64,000 nt of DNA from Chloroflexi bacterium HGW-Chloroflexi-2 (lineage in GTDB: Bacteria > Chloroflexota > Anaerolineae > Anaerolineales > Anaerolineaceae): NCBI GenBank assembly GCA_002840735.1, contig PHBY01000007.1, forward strand, positions 115,890-179,889, written 5' to 3'. The notes below the pieces were generated by a model. The model was not told where the DNA came from. It saw nothing but the letters and a program-made list of their open reading frames with translations, and searched no databases. Shown here piece by piece: positions 56,547 through 63,811 of the stretch (its first letter is position 1; the number at the start of each line of letters is the position of its first letter). A program made the translations under genes and the position numbers.

Positions 56547-56677
56547 CTGAGGCGGGGTCCGTTATAGCCGTCGCCTGAGATAAACAGATAATAGACAGTC
56601 ATCTATATCAGGCAGCGGTGTCAAGCCCCGCTCAATTTCGCTTAATCACCTGATAAACAGATGGCTGTCTTTTTTTA
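56547..56677 (+). promoter_or_regulatory. Structured leader with terminator before cysK: unassigned riboswitch or attenuator
   Basis: Two exclusive folds can be drawn. Fold A: a basal helix (GAG/CGGGG at 56549-56557 with CCCCG/CTC at 56626-56633) encloses a second helix (GCCTGA 56573-56578 with TCAGGC 56608-56613, extended by CCG/CGG). Fold B: 56593-56612 pairs with 56649-56670 (12 bp with one G-U pair plus 7 bp), followed by seven T residues, a strong terminator. The segment GATAAACAGAT occurs both at 56579-56589 and at 56652-56662, so the two copies compete for one complementary strand. This is the usual logic of transcriptional riboswitches. I see no T-box, S-box or other class I know. Confidence 0.75.
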
Positions 56678-56694
56678 AAAACTAGGAGAAAATT

Positions 56695-57633
56695 ATGAGA
56701 ATTGCAAATAACATTACAGAATTAATTGGAAATACCCCTTTGGTTCGCCTTAATCGATTAACGGAAGGGTTAAATGCAGAAGTTTTAGCAAAATTAGAAT
56801 ATTTCAATCCTGCTCATTCTGTCAAAGATCGCATTGGTGTGGCAATGATTGATGCAGCGGAAAAAGCTGGATTAATCGACCAGAATTCAATAATTGTTGA
56901 ACCCACCAGTGGCAATACTGGTATCGCGTTGGCATTTGTTTGCGCAGCCCGTGGATACAAATCCATCATCATCATGCCAGACACCATGTCCAAAGAACGA
57001 CGAATGTTACTAAGGGCATTTGGTGCAGAATTAATCCTGACACCTGGAAGTGAGGGAATGCCTGGAGCAATCGCAAAGGCAAACGAATTAGCCAGAAATG
57101 ATCCTCATGTTTTTGTACCGCAGCAGTTTCAAAATCCAGCAAATCCGGATATTCATCGGAAAACAACTGCCATTGAAATCATAAATGATACAGAAGGCCA
57201 ACTGGATTATTTTGTTTCTGGCGTTGGTACCGGTGGCACCATCACAGGTGTTGGTGAAGCTTTGAAAAAACACAATCCCGAGATTAAAGTGGTGGCCGTG
57301 GAGCCGTTGGACTCACCTGTACTGTCAGGCGGCGAAAAAGGTAAACACCCCATTATGGGTATTGGCGCAGGTTTCATCCCAGATGTACTCAATACCAGTA
57401 TCTATGACGAGATCATTCAGGTATCGGGTCCGGATTCATTCGAAACTGCTCGAAAAATGGCATCTGAGGAAGGTCTGCTGGTAGGCATATCCTCCGGTGC
57501 AGCTACGTGGGCAGCTTTACAAATAGCCAAACGACCCGAAGCGGCAGGAAAACGGATCGTGGTCATCATTCCATCTTTTGGTGAACGTTATTTGAGCACA
57601 CCATTGTATGAAAATTTAGTGTCCTTTCAATAA
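56695..57633 (+). CDS. cysK: Cysteine synthase (O-acetylserine sulfhydrylase)
   Basis: The product forms cysteine from O-acetylserine and sulfide with pyridoxal phosphate. The 312-residue protein has TPLVRLNRL, the PLP lysine in [11 protein letters not shown] (about residue 44), [27 protein letters not shown] and [13 protein letters not shown]. Usually PSGSVKDR contains serine at the second place; here it is PAHSVKDR, a common variant. AGGAGAA precedes the ATG. The last four residues and stop (VSFQ, TAA) lie inside a 92-bp repeat, so the end of the protein was set by that insertion. Confidence 0.96.
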   Translation: MRIANNITELIGNTPLVRLNRLTEGLNAEVLAKLEYFNPAHSVKDRIGVAMIDAAEKAGLIDQNSIIVEPTSGNTGIALAFVCAARGYKSIIIMPDTMSKERRMLLRAFGAELILTPGSEGMPGAIAKANELARNDPHVFVPQQFQNPANPDIHRKTTAIEIINDTEGQLDYFVSGVGTGGTITGVGEALKKHNPEIKVVAVEPLDSPVLSGGEKGKHPIMGIGAGFIPDVLNTSIYDEIIQVSGPDSFETARKMASEEGLLVGISSGAATWAALQIAKRPEAAGKRIVVIIPSFGERYLSTPLYENLVSFQ

Positions 57634-57710
57634 TTAGAGGTCAGGGTGTTTTTGGCGTGCAGATGCACGCCAAAAACACCCGCTTGCCCCGATTTATTGA
57701 GATGATACAA
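57619..57710. repeat. 92-bp dispersed hairpin repeat, copy 2
   Basis: It matches 10299-10390 with six differences. The stem (17 bp here, GGGTGTTTTTGGCGTGC with its complement) is kept, while the loop differs (AGAT against ATCC). It starts in the final codons of cysK, provides its stop codon, and runs through most of the cysK-cysE gap, so the shared transcript carries the hairpin. Confidence 0.9.
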
Positions 57711-57731
57711 AATTTACAGGATTAGTTGAAA

Positions 57732-58484
57732 ATGAAAAATTTAATAAATGTTCTAAAATCAGATCTGGATTCTGTCTTAAGCCGTGATCCAGCTGCCCGA
57801 AATAAACTTGAGATTATCCTGCTTTATTCCGGCTTACACGCTGTCTGGTCGCACCGAATTGCTCATTGGTTCTGGACTCACAAACTCTATCTGATAGCCA
57901 GAGGGATATCACAACTCTCCAGGTTCCTGACAGGGATTGAGATTCATCCAGGAGCAAAAATTGGAAATGGTTTCTTTATTGATCATGGCATGGGTGTTGT
58001 GATTGGAGAAACAGCGGAAGTAGGTGAAAATGTTACCCTTTATCATGGTGTCACATTGGGCGGTGTCAGTACTGAAAAAGGGAAACGTCATCCCACTATC
58101 ATGGATAATGTGGTCATTGGAGCCGGGGCGAAGGTGTTGGGTGCAATTGAAATTGGAGTAAGTAGCCGTGTCGGAGCGAATGCAGTTGTAGTCAACCCGG
58201 TGCCTGAAAATTCTGTGGTGGTTGGTGTACCTGGTCAAATCGTAAAACGATCCAACCAGGTGGTCAGTACGAAACCAGATCTCCATCACGACTTATTGCC
58301 GGATACGATTGGTAAAACTATTGAAACCATATTGGAACGTATGCAAAAAATGGAATCCAAAGTCGATATAATTTCTCATTCGCATCCAACAATATCAACT
58401 CCAGAAAACGGAAACGGAAAAGAAAAGGTGAATATTCACGCACCAGTAGGAGGTGTCTGGCAAGGCGAAGACTTCTCGATATGA
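57732..58484 (+). CDS. cysE: Serine O-acetyltransferase (CysE/EpsC type)
   Basis: The product makes O-acetylserine, the substrate of CysK. The roughly 250-residue protein has an N-terminal helical part and a left-handed beta-helix of hexapeptide repeats ([25 protein letters not shown], the catalytic HG...LGG region at [11 protein letters not shown]) ending in [12 protein letters not shown]. The C-terminal 60 residues are a less conserved, Pro/Gly/Lys tail. TTG 57726 is an alternative start, 5 bases after AGGA. Its neighbour cysK makes a two-step cysteine pathway. Confidence 0.94.
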   Translation: MKNLINVLKSDLDSVLSRDPAARNKLEIILLYSGLHAVWSHRIAHWFWTHKLYLIARGISQLSRFLTGIEIHPGAKIGNGFFIDHGMGVVIGETAEVGENVTLYHGVTLGGVSTEKGKRHPTIMDNVVIGAGAKVLGAIEIGVSSRVGANAVVVNPVPENSVVVGVPGQIVKRSNQVVSTKPDLHHDLLPDTIGKTIETILERMQKMESKVDIISHSHPTISTPENGNGKEKVNIHAPVGGVWQGEDFSI

Positions 58485-58496
58485 TTCTGTAAGGTT

Positions 58497-59435
58497 TTAT
58501 TTTTGAACAAAACCTCTGAAAGCAACGAAAATTAATCCCATCAGACAAATAATCGCTATTCCCCAACCAATGGTTTGGCGTTGGCTTTGTTCCATATCGT
58601 AAATCGAAAATGGTGGTTTTGGCGTTGGTGATGGCAAAGGTGTAATAGTCGCAGAAGGTTGTGGCGTGATAGGTGTTTGACTGGGTGTGATCGTTCTTGT
58701 CGGAGGAATAGACGTATTTGTGATTGTTGGTGATAAAGTAGGTGTCGGTGCAATTTGCACAACCAGACGTTCGCCCACAAATATAACCGGTGTTGGTAAA
58801 AGATTATTCCATTGAATAATTTCTGCGATTGTGACATTATAAGCAATGGCGATTGACCATAGAGACTGGCCATCCAACACCTCATGAATGATCGATCCAT
58901 CTAATTGTGGAGTAGCAGTCATCACATCACTGACGAGATTTGGATCAGGTGTGATCTGGTAGTTGATGGTTGGTTGAGCTGCCAATCCTGTCTGGATTTC
59001 CTGAACCTGTAAAACATAATATACCAGGTCATTTTTGACTGCGACACCTGCTCCAACTTTTCCGAAGGGGTATCCCACAATGGTGTTCCAATTTGTTGAG
59101 TCTGTCCACATTGAAAATACAACCACTTGAACTGTCAAATTAGATCCTCCGGCAATATTTTCAAGAAATCCCAAACTACTCAGGGTAGAACCATCCGCGC
59201 GATTGTGTGTAATCTGGCCAATATCTGCCATAAAATCTGCCTGTTGTTGAGCGGAAGCCATCAAGGTATTATCAATTTCATAAGCCGCCAATGAGTTATT
59301 CTCCCGAACACTGTTTACTGTATTAATTAAATCTATGGCAGAACTGGCTTGCGCTTGAATAAGCATTTCAGGCTGTGTAAAAGCAAAAGTCCCGATCAGC
59401 AAAGAAATCAAAATTAAAATAAAAATTCGACGCAT
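58497..59435 (-). CDS. Surface protein with CAP (SCP/PR-1) domain and LysM
   Basis: This 312-residue protein has a signal peptide (about 1-29), a CAP-like domain (about 30-155, LINTVNSVRENNSLAAYEIDNTLMASAQQQADFMADIGQITHN), one LysM repeat (about 182-228, HEVLDGQSLWSIAIAYNVTIAEIIQWNNL), a Thr/Pro-rich stalk and a C-terminal membrane helix (about 288-306). No ribosome binding site is visible. TATAAT on the minus strand lies only 8 bases before the ATG, so the message may be leaderless. The gene converges on cysE with a gap of 12 bases. Confidence 0.85.
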   Translation of the reverse strand: MRRIFILILISLLIGTFAFTQPEMLIQAQASSAIDLINTVNSVRENNSLAAYEIDNTLMASAQQQADFMADIGQITHNRADGSTLSSLGFLENIAGGSNLTVQVVVFSMWTDSTNWNTIVGYPFGKVGAGVAVKNDLVYYVLQVQEIQTGLAAQPTINYQITPDPNLVSDVMTATPQLDGSIIHEVLDGQSLWSIAIAYNVTIAEIIQWNNLLPTPVIFVGERLVVQIAPTPTLSPTITNTSIPPTRTITPSQTPITPQPSATITPLPSPTPKPPFSIYDMEQSQRQTIGWGIAIICLMGLIFVAFRGFVQK

Positions 59436-59486
59436 TGTTGGGTATTATAACCGATGCATCGAATTCTTACCTTTTTTTGGATTAGA

Positions 59487-59912
59487 TCAGGACAGAGATC
59501 TTTCTTGAAAATTTGTTCCCATAGCTTCAGCAATTAACAAAAAATCACTTGCTGAAACCATACCAATGATCAGTCCATTATCATCAATTACCGGTAAATG
59601 GTGAATATGTTTTTCCCGCATGATCATGGCACATTCTTTTATTAATAAATCTTGTCGTACAGATACGACTGGAGAAGTCATGATATCTTTAACTGTTAAT
59701 TCCTGTGGATTTCGATTTTCTGCAACTATTTTATCGCTGATATCTCTTGAAGTAATAATCCCATATTCAGGATTCATATCACTTTTTCGAACCAAAACAC
59801 TATTGATATACCGTCGACGCATAATACTCAGAATCTCGTATACCGATTGATCTGGATCCACAAATACAACCAGATCTATCATCCAATCTTTTACGGTATG
59901 TTTTTCATGCAT
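59487..59912 (-). CDS. Protein with two CBS domains
   Basis: From ATG 59912 (GGAAAGGAG 10 bases upstream) this is 141 residues: two CBS domains (about 9-66, VKDWMIDLVVFVDPDQSVYEILSIM; about 75-132, VKDIMTSPVVSVRQDLLIKECAMIM...HHLPVIDDNGLIIGMVSASDF). CBS pairs bind adenosine nucleotides and act as energy sensors, but there is no attached effector domain, so its partner is unknown. An in-frame codon 7 residues upstream overlaps the ribosome site and was rejected. Confidence 0.9.
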   Translation of the reverse strand: MHEKHTVKDWMIDLVVFVDPDQSVYEILSIMRRRYINSVLVRKSDMNPEYGIITSRDISDKIVAENRNPQELTVKDIMTSPVVSVRQDLLIKECAMIMREKHIHHLPVIDDNGLIIGMVSASDFLLIAEAMGTNFQERSLS

Positions 59913-60122
59913 ATCAAATATTCTCCTTTCCAATACTTACGACAATATTATACTGATAACTAATATTAGTATATAGAATCCTGTGATAGAAAATCAAGTT
60001 ATTACCTGGTAGAAAATCACCATTTCCATTGATTTAAGTACTCAAATCAGAAGGCAGTCATATCCAATATTCGCAGTGGGTTGTATTTTGATCTTTGTAA
60101 TAACAGAAAAAATTAACTTTTT

Positions 60123-60179
60123 GTCAAAGGATTCTTGTCAAAGGATTCTCTTGACTTAATTAGAGTATTTTGATAAACT
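60123..60179 (+). promoter_or_regulatory. HxlR promoter with tandem 14-bp repeats upstream
   Basis: GTCAAAGGATTCTT (60123-60136) is repeated at 60137-60150 with one change, ending directly at the -35. TTGACT (60151-60156), a 17-bp spacer and TAAACT (60174-60179) form the promoter. The rest of the stretch 59934-60122 shows nothing clear. Confidence 0.7.
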
Positions 60180-60183
60180 TAGG

Positions 60184-60269
60184 TTACTATAAAAAATATA
60201 GTGAGGTTGTTACTTTGTCGCCATGAATGGCGTATTTTTCACCTATAGTCACTTTATTTTTTATAGTAA
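60184..60269 (+). repeat. Long inverted repeat in the HxlR leader
   Basis: TTACTATAAAAAATATAGTG (60184-60203) and its complement at 60250-60269 match at 19 of 20 positions. An inner hairpin CGCCAT/ATGGCG lies between them. The repeat begins at the expected transcription start and its right end overlaps the AAGGAG ribosome site (60268-60273). Confidence 0.88.
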
Positions 60270-60283
60270 GGAGCTAATCTGAG

Positions 60284-60595
60284 ATGGATCGACAATGTCC
60301 AATCACAAAAGCTGCGAAAGTAATTGGCAGAAAATGGACGCTTGAAATGATTTACTACCTGCGTGAACGTAAAAGGTTTTGCGAACTGCAGGAAATCGTA
60401 GGTGGCGTTAACCCTACCACGCTGACTCAACGACTAAAAGTGTTGGAACAGTCTGGGATCATTCAGCGCTACGCCATCTCCAATGCCCCTCGCCACGTTG
60501 AATACGATCTTACAGAAAAAGGCAAAGACCTGCTCTCTGTTATAAATTCTCTCGGGGAATGGGTGGGGCGCTGGTATCCAGTGGAGGAAAAGTGA
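60284..60595 (+). CDS. HxlR-type winged-helix transcriptional regulator
   Basis: This 103-residue protein has CPITKAAKVIGRKWTLEMIYYLRE, RFCELQEIVGGVNPTTLTQRLKVLEQSGIIQR and VEYDLTEKG, the standard HxlR fold. A cysteine at position 5 is at the place used by redox- or aldehyde-sensing members. It is followed by, and overlaps by 4 bases, a PIG-L deacetylase gene. The inverted repeat in its own leader suggests autoregulation. Confidence 0.92.
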   Translation: MDRQCPITKAAKVIGRKWTLEMIYYLRERKRFCELQEIVGGVNPTTLTQRLKVLEQSGIIQRYAISNAPRHVEYDLTEKGKDLLSVINSLGEWVGRWYPVEEK

Positions 60596-61437
60596 AATCG
60601 ACTTTACTTGCAGTGTTTGCTCATCCCGACGACGAATCATTTGGAGTTGGTGGAACATTGGCGAAATACGCTTCAAATGGCACGCATGTGGTTCTTGTTT
60701 GCGCCACGCGCGGGGAAGTAGGGGAGATCAGCGATGCTAGCCTGGCGACTCCAGAATCGTTGGGTCATGTACGTGAATATGAATTACGCTGCGCAGCGCA
60801 AACCTTAGGAATCTCTGAATTGATCTTCTTGGATTATCTGGATTCTGGTATGGAAGGAACTCCAGAAAATATGCACCCCAAAGCCTTCATTCAAGCACCT
60901 CCACACGAGGTTGTAGGAAAGTTGGTGCGGGTGATTCGTGAGTTGCAACCGCAGGTTGTGATCACCTTCGATCCAGGAGGAGGATATGGACATCCAGATC
61001 ACATCGCCATCAGTCGATATACAACCCAGGCTTGTAGCCAGGTCAGCAGTTCTACAGATTTTCCAGAAGCTGGCCCACCCTGGCAGCCGAACCGTCTATT
61101 CTATAACGCCATTCCCTCATCCTTTTTTGTTGAAATGCGCAAGAAAATGCAAGCGCTGAGGATGGATACATCCCAGCTCGATGGCTTTGATCCCCAACGA
61201 CATGGTTTCAGCGATGATCAGATCAAAACCAGGATTGATGTAACCCAGTTTGTGGAGGCGAAATGGAACGCTCTGCAGTGTCACCAGACACAGTTTGGCC
61301 CTGATAACCTCTTACGTCTCTTACCGGAAGTCGACTTACGCCAGATGATCTCTTTCGAGTATTTTGCACTGGCCAGTCCAACTTCAGAGAATGGCTTACA
61401 AGAGATGGATGACCTGTTTTCAGGCATGCGCCTGTGA
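60592..61437 (+). CDS. PIG-L family deacetylase
   Basis: This 281-residue protein starts at GTG 60592, overlapping the HxlR stop, with GGAGG 5 bases upstream. The zinc motif AHPDDE (about residues 10-15, VFAHPDDESFGVGG), the TRGE motif (CATRGEVGE) and YGHPDHIAISRYT are present as in N-acetylglucosaminyl deacetylases (MshB/BshB types). The substrate could be a thiol precursor such as mycothiol or bacillithiol, or a glycan; no other thiol pathway gene is visible. Confidence 0.88.
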   Translation: MKSTLLAVFAHPDDESFGVGGTLAKYASNGTHVVLVCATRGEVGEISDASLATPESLGHVREYELRCAAQTLGISELIFLDYLDSGMEGTPENMHPKAFIQAPPHEVVGKLVRVIRELQPQVVITFDPGGGYGHPDHIAISRYTTQACSQVSSSTDFPEAGPPWQPNRLFYNAIPSSFFVEMRKKMQALRMDTSQLDGFDPQRHGFSDDQIKTRIDVTQFVEAKWNALQCHQTQFGPDNLLRLLPEVDLRQMISFEYFALASPTSENGLQEMDDLFSGMRL

Positions 61438-61488
61438 ACGGTATCCTTTAATAATTAAAATGACTGAAAAACTTGATAGGAGGTGAAC

Positions 61489-61683
61489 ATGCTGAATAGA
61501 ATTGGTTTGCCGTCCACGATCCCCGGCGTCATGGCTCCCGATATCCTGGCTTTTGCCGAGACCGGGATGGACGAATTGATCTTATGGCTCTGTGTCCCAG
61601 GTCAGGGCCAGCTCGAACGCTTCACCGAGCTGGTGACGAAGTTACCGTTCAGGTTTGAAAAGAGCGCCAGGAGATGGTTGTGA
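61489..61683 (+). pseudogene. Probable C-terminal remnant of an LLM-family flavin oxidoreductase
   Basis: A 64-residue open frame starts at ATG 61489, just after AGGAGGTG. Its middle part, DILAFAETGMDELILWLCVPGQGQLERFTELV, reads like the end of luciferase-like monooxygenases, but the TIM-barrel part is missing. It overlaps the next gene by four bases. The family assignment is from pattern only. A fresh start of the same family lies at 63812. Confidence 0.45.
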
Positions 61684-62414
61684 AAGAGCATATTACCACG
61701 TCCCGAGTCACCGTTCCAAGGGTAGCTGGCCAGCCGATGGGGGCTTACCTGGCGTTACCGGATGGCGAAGGACCTTTCCCGGGGATCGTCGTCATCCACG
61801 AGATTTTTGGCTTGAACGATAACATCCGTGAGATTACCCATCGCTTCGCACGAGAGGGATACACGGCGCTGGCGGTCGACCTCTTCTCAACCGGTAACCG
61901 GGTGGTCTGCATGCTGCGCATCTTTCACGGGATGCTGGTGCGCCCCCTGAACAATGGTATCGTGGCAGAACTGCAAGCCGCCTTGAATTTTCTCAAGGGG
62001 TGGCCGGAGGTGGATCCCGGGCGCGTAGGCGTGATCGGTTTCTGCATGGGCGGCAGCTACGCCTTGCAACTGGCCAGTGTGGCTGACCCTTTGCCAGGCT
62101 CTGGGCAGGTTCTGCGGGCGGCCTCGGTCTTTTACGGGATGAACCCTCGCCCGCTGGAAGCGGTCTCCCGGGCTTGCCCGATCGTGGGGAGTTACCCGGA
62201 AAAGGATTTCACCGCCAATGCGGCGCGTCAGCTCGAACCTCTGTTGGAAAAGCACAACATTCCCCACGACATCAAGATTTACCCGGAAGCCCGGCATTCA
62301 TTCTTCAACGACGCAGGGCCGGCTTATCGCCCTGAGGCAGCCGTCGACGCCTGGAGGCGCACGATGACGTTCTTCGACGCCCACTTGAAGGGCGCTCAAG
62401 CCGAAACGGGTTAA
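61680..62414 (+). CDS. Dienelactone hydrolase family protein
   Basis: This 244-residue alpha/beta-hydrolase starts at GTG 61680 (AGGAG 6 bases upstream), overlapping the previous stop. The nucleophile cysteine is in GFCMGGSY (about residue 122), the aspartate is probably in GSYPEKDF and the histidine in EARHSFF, giving a Cys-His-Asp triad. The start region reads GAYLALPDG, PFPGIVVIHEIFGLND. The substrate is unknown. GC content is much higher than in the first 60 kb. Confidence 0.9.
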   Translation: MKEHITTSRVTVPRVAGQPMGAYLALPDGEGPFPGIVVIHEIFGLNDNIREITHRFAREGYTALAVDLFSTGNRVVCMLRIFHGMLVRPLNNGIVAELQAALNFLKGWPEVDPGRVGVIGFCMGGSYALQLASVADPLPGSGQVLRAASVFYGMNPRPLEAVSRACPIVGSYPEKDFTANAARQLEPLLEKHNIPHDIKIYPEARHSFFNDAGPAYRPEAAVDAWRRTMTFFDAHLKGAQAETG

Positions 62415-62507
62415 AAATGCAATCTTACCATTCGTTTTGTTCCTCTGGCGACGTTCAAGGGACTGGCAGGTTGTGCTGTTGTAATATTTGTAAATTAGGA
62501 GGAGTTT

Positions 62508-62945
62508 ATGTTAGAAAACATCTTTTCACCATATAGCGATTGGGGACTGTTAATCCTACGCCTGGCGACGGGTATTATCTTTCTCGTGCATGGCTGGCCC
62601 AAACTCAACCCCAATTCACCGATGAAAGGCCCGGCCGGCTTTGGCGGGTCCTTAAAACAAATGGGCGTCCCCTTGCCCATCCTCTTTGGCTGGCTGGTCG
62701 CATTGTTAGAGACAGCAGGCGCAATATTGCTCATCCTCGGCCTAGGGACACGCATCCTGGCGATCCTGTTTGCTATCAACATGCTGGTGGCTATTCTCGT
62801 CGCCAAGAGGCGGGTGATGAAAGTTGGCTTTACAGCCCAGCAGGCCACCGGCTGGGAGTTCGACTTTGCCCTGCTGGCCATTTCGCTGGCGTTGCTCTTT
62901 ACCGGCGCAGGCAGTATAGCCCTCGACCCATTGATAGGGTTGTAA
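62508..62945 (+). CDS. DoxX family membrane protein 1
   Basis: This 145-residue protein has four membrane helices and the DoxX pattern LRLATGIIFLVHGWPKL, GFGGSLKQMGVPLP and FGWLVALLETAGAILLILGLGTRI. DoxX proteins are thought to be quinone-linked or redox membrane subunits; a role in oxidative stress is known for some. AGGAGG is 8 bases before the ATG. The gene is followed after 17 bases by a second DoxX-like gene. Confidence 0.88.
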   Translation: MLENIFSPYSDWGLLILRLATGIIFLVHGWPKLNPNSPMKGPAGFGGSLKQMGVPLPILFGWLVALLETAGAILLILGLGTRILAILFAINMLVAILVAKRRVMKVGFTAQQATGWEFDFALLAISLALLFTGAGSIALDPLIGL

Positions 62946-62962
62946 ATTACGGAGGTTTACCT

Positions 62963-63334
62963 ATGAACATTTTTATCTGGATTGCACAAATCCTGCTGGC
63001 TCTGGTGTTTGCCGGTTCTGGAATTTCCAAACTGGTGCAACCCTATGAGAAGCTGGCGGCACGAATGGCTTATGTCAACGACTATACGCCGGGTGTCATA
63101 CGCGCTATTGGCACCTTGGAGGTTTTAGGTGCAATTGGGGTCGTATTGCCTGTCTTAACCGGCATCCTGCCCTGGTTAACTCCGCTCGCCGCCCTGGGGC
63201 TTTCGCTGATCCAGATCCTTGCCTTTACAACGGTACATTTGCCCAAAAAGGAATATAACGTCCTGCCAGTCAATCTGGTCCTACTGTTGCTTTCCATGTT
63301 CGTCCTATATGGGCGTTGGGAGTTCTTCCAATGA
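62963..63334 (+). CDS. DoxX family membrane protein 2
   Basis: This 123-residue, four-helix protein has IAQILLALVFAGSGISKL and RAIGTLEVLGAIGVVLPVLTG, the DoxX-like (DoxX_2) pattern. Its start is ATG 62963 with GGAGGT 7 bases upstream; an apparent longer frame reading into the previous gene is not coding. The stop overlaps the following small frame by four bases (ATGA). Confidence 0.85.
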   Translation: MNIFIWIAQILLALVFAGSGISKLVQPYEKLAARMAYVNDYTPGVIRAIGTLEVLGAIGVVLPVLTGILPWLTPLAALGLSLIQILAFTTVHLPKKEYNVLPVNLVLLLLSMFVLYGRWEFFQ

Positions 63335-63432
63335 ACCCCGAGGTTGAAAGCGCCAAACTCGTTCCCATTGAGGATTTCGCTCGGCTGGCAAGCGATGAAC
63401 AAATCAATCGCTCTGCCCTGGCGCAAGCCTAA
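63331..63432 (+). pseudogene. Truncated small frame, possible N-terminal gene remnant
   Basis: A 33-residue open frame (MNPEVESAKLVPIEDFARL...) overlaps the DoxX stop by 4 bases. The phrase DFARLASDEQINRSA is like the N-terminus of LUD-type or similar enzymes, but then it stops. The next 160 bases are GC-rich and contain a peptide-like frame (GGYCDPLTGECYP) without a start. This looks like two gene pieces joined. Assignment is weak. Confidence 0.35.
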
Positions 63433-63595
63433 TCCCCCCGCGTCAAAAGCGCCTGCTGCGAATCAGCCGTTCATAAAACCCGTCACGGTGATTGGACTCG
63501 GCAGCAACACCGCCGGTGGTTACTGCGACCCCCTGACGGGCGAATGTTATCCCGCGTCCGAAATGGACGACCCTATTTTTCAAAAGGAGAAACCC

Positions 63596-63784
63596 ATGAC
63601 TACTGCCATTGATCCCGTTTGCAAGATGGAAGTCGAAATCGAAACTGCACAATACAAGAGCGAACACGCAGGCGAGATGTATTATTTCTGTTCTGCTGGC
63701 TGCCAGAAATCCTTCGTGAAGGATCCGCATCAATACCTACCCGAAGATCACCACGGACATAACCACAGCCACGAAGGTCACTGA
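63596..63784 (+). CDS. YHS-domain protein with His-rich tail
   Basis: This 62-residue protein has the YHS pattern DPVCKMEVEIETAQYKSEHAGEMYYFCSAGCQKSFVKDP, with cysteines that bind metal (C-x-M near the start, FCSAGC), and a histidine-rich tail DHHGHNHSHEGH. YHS domains are often found in copper and other heavy-metal handling proteins. AAAGGAG is 7 bases before ATG 63596. Confidence 0.85.
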   Translation: MTTAIDPVCKMEVEIETAQYKSEHAGEMYYFCSAGCQKSFVKDPHQYLPEDHHGHNHSHEGH

Positions 63785-63811
63785 CTAACCCGCCTCTTGA
63801 CACTCGACACT

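Noticed and set aside
56547..56677. SAM-I or T-box type element before cysK
   Set aside because: No GGTGG.ACCGCG motif and no SAM-I core or kink-turn pattern; the element is therefore left unassigned.
62540..62962. Frame upstream of the second DoxX gene as an N-terminal extension
   Set aside because: It overlaps the first DoxX gene in another frame, is Arg/Gly-rich and lacks helices. The DoxX start at 62963 has its own ribosome site.
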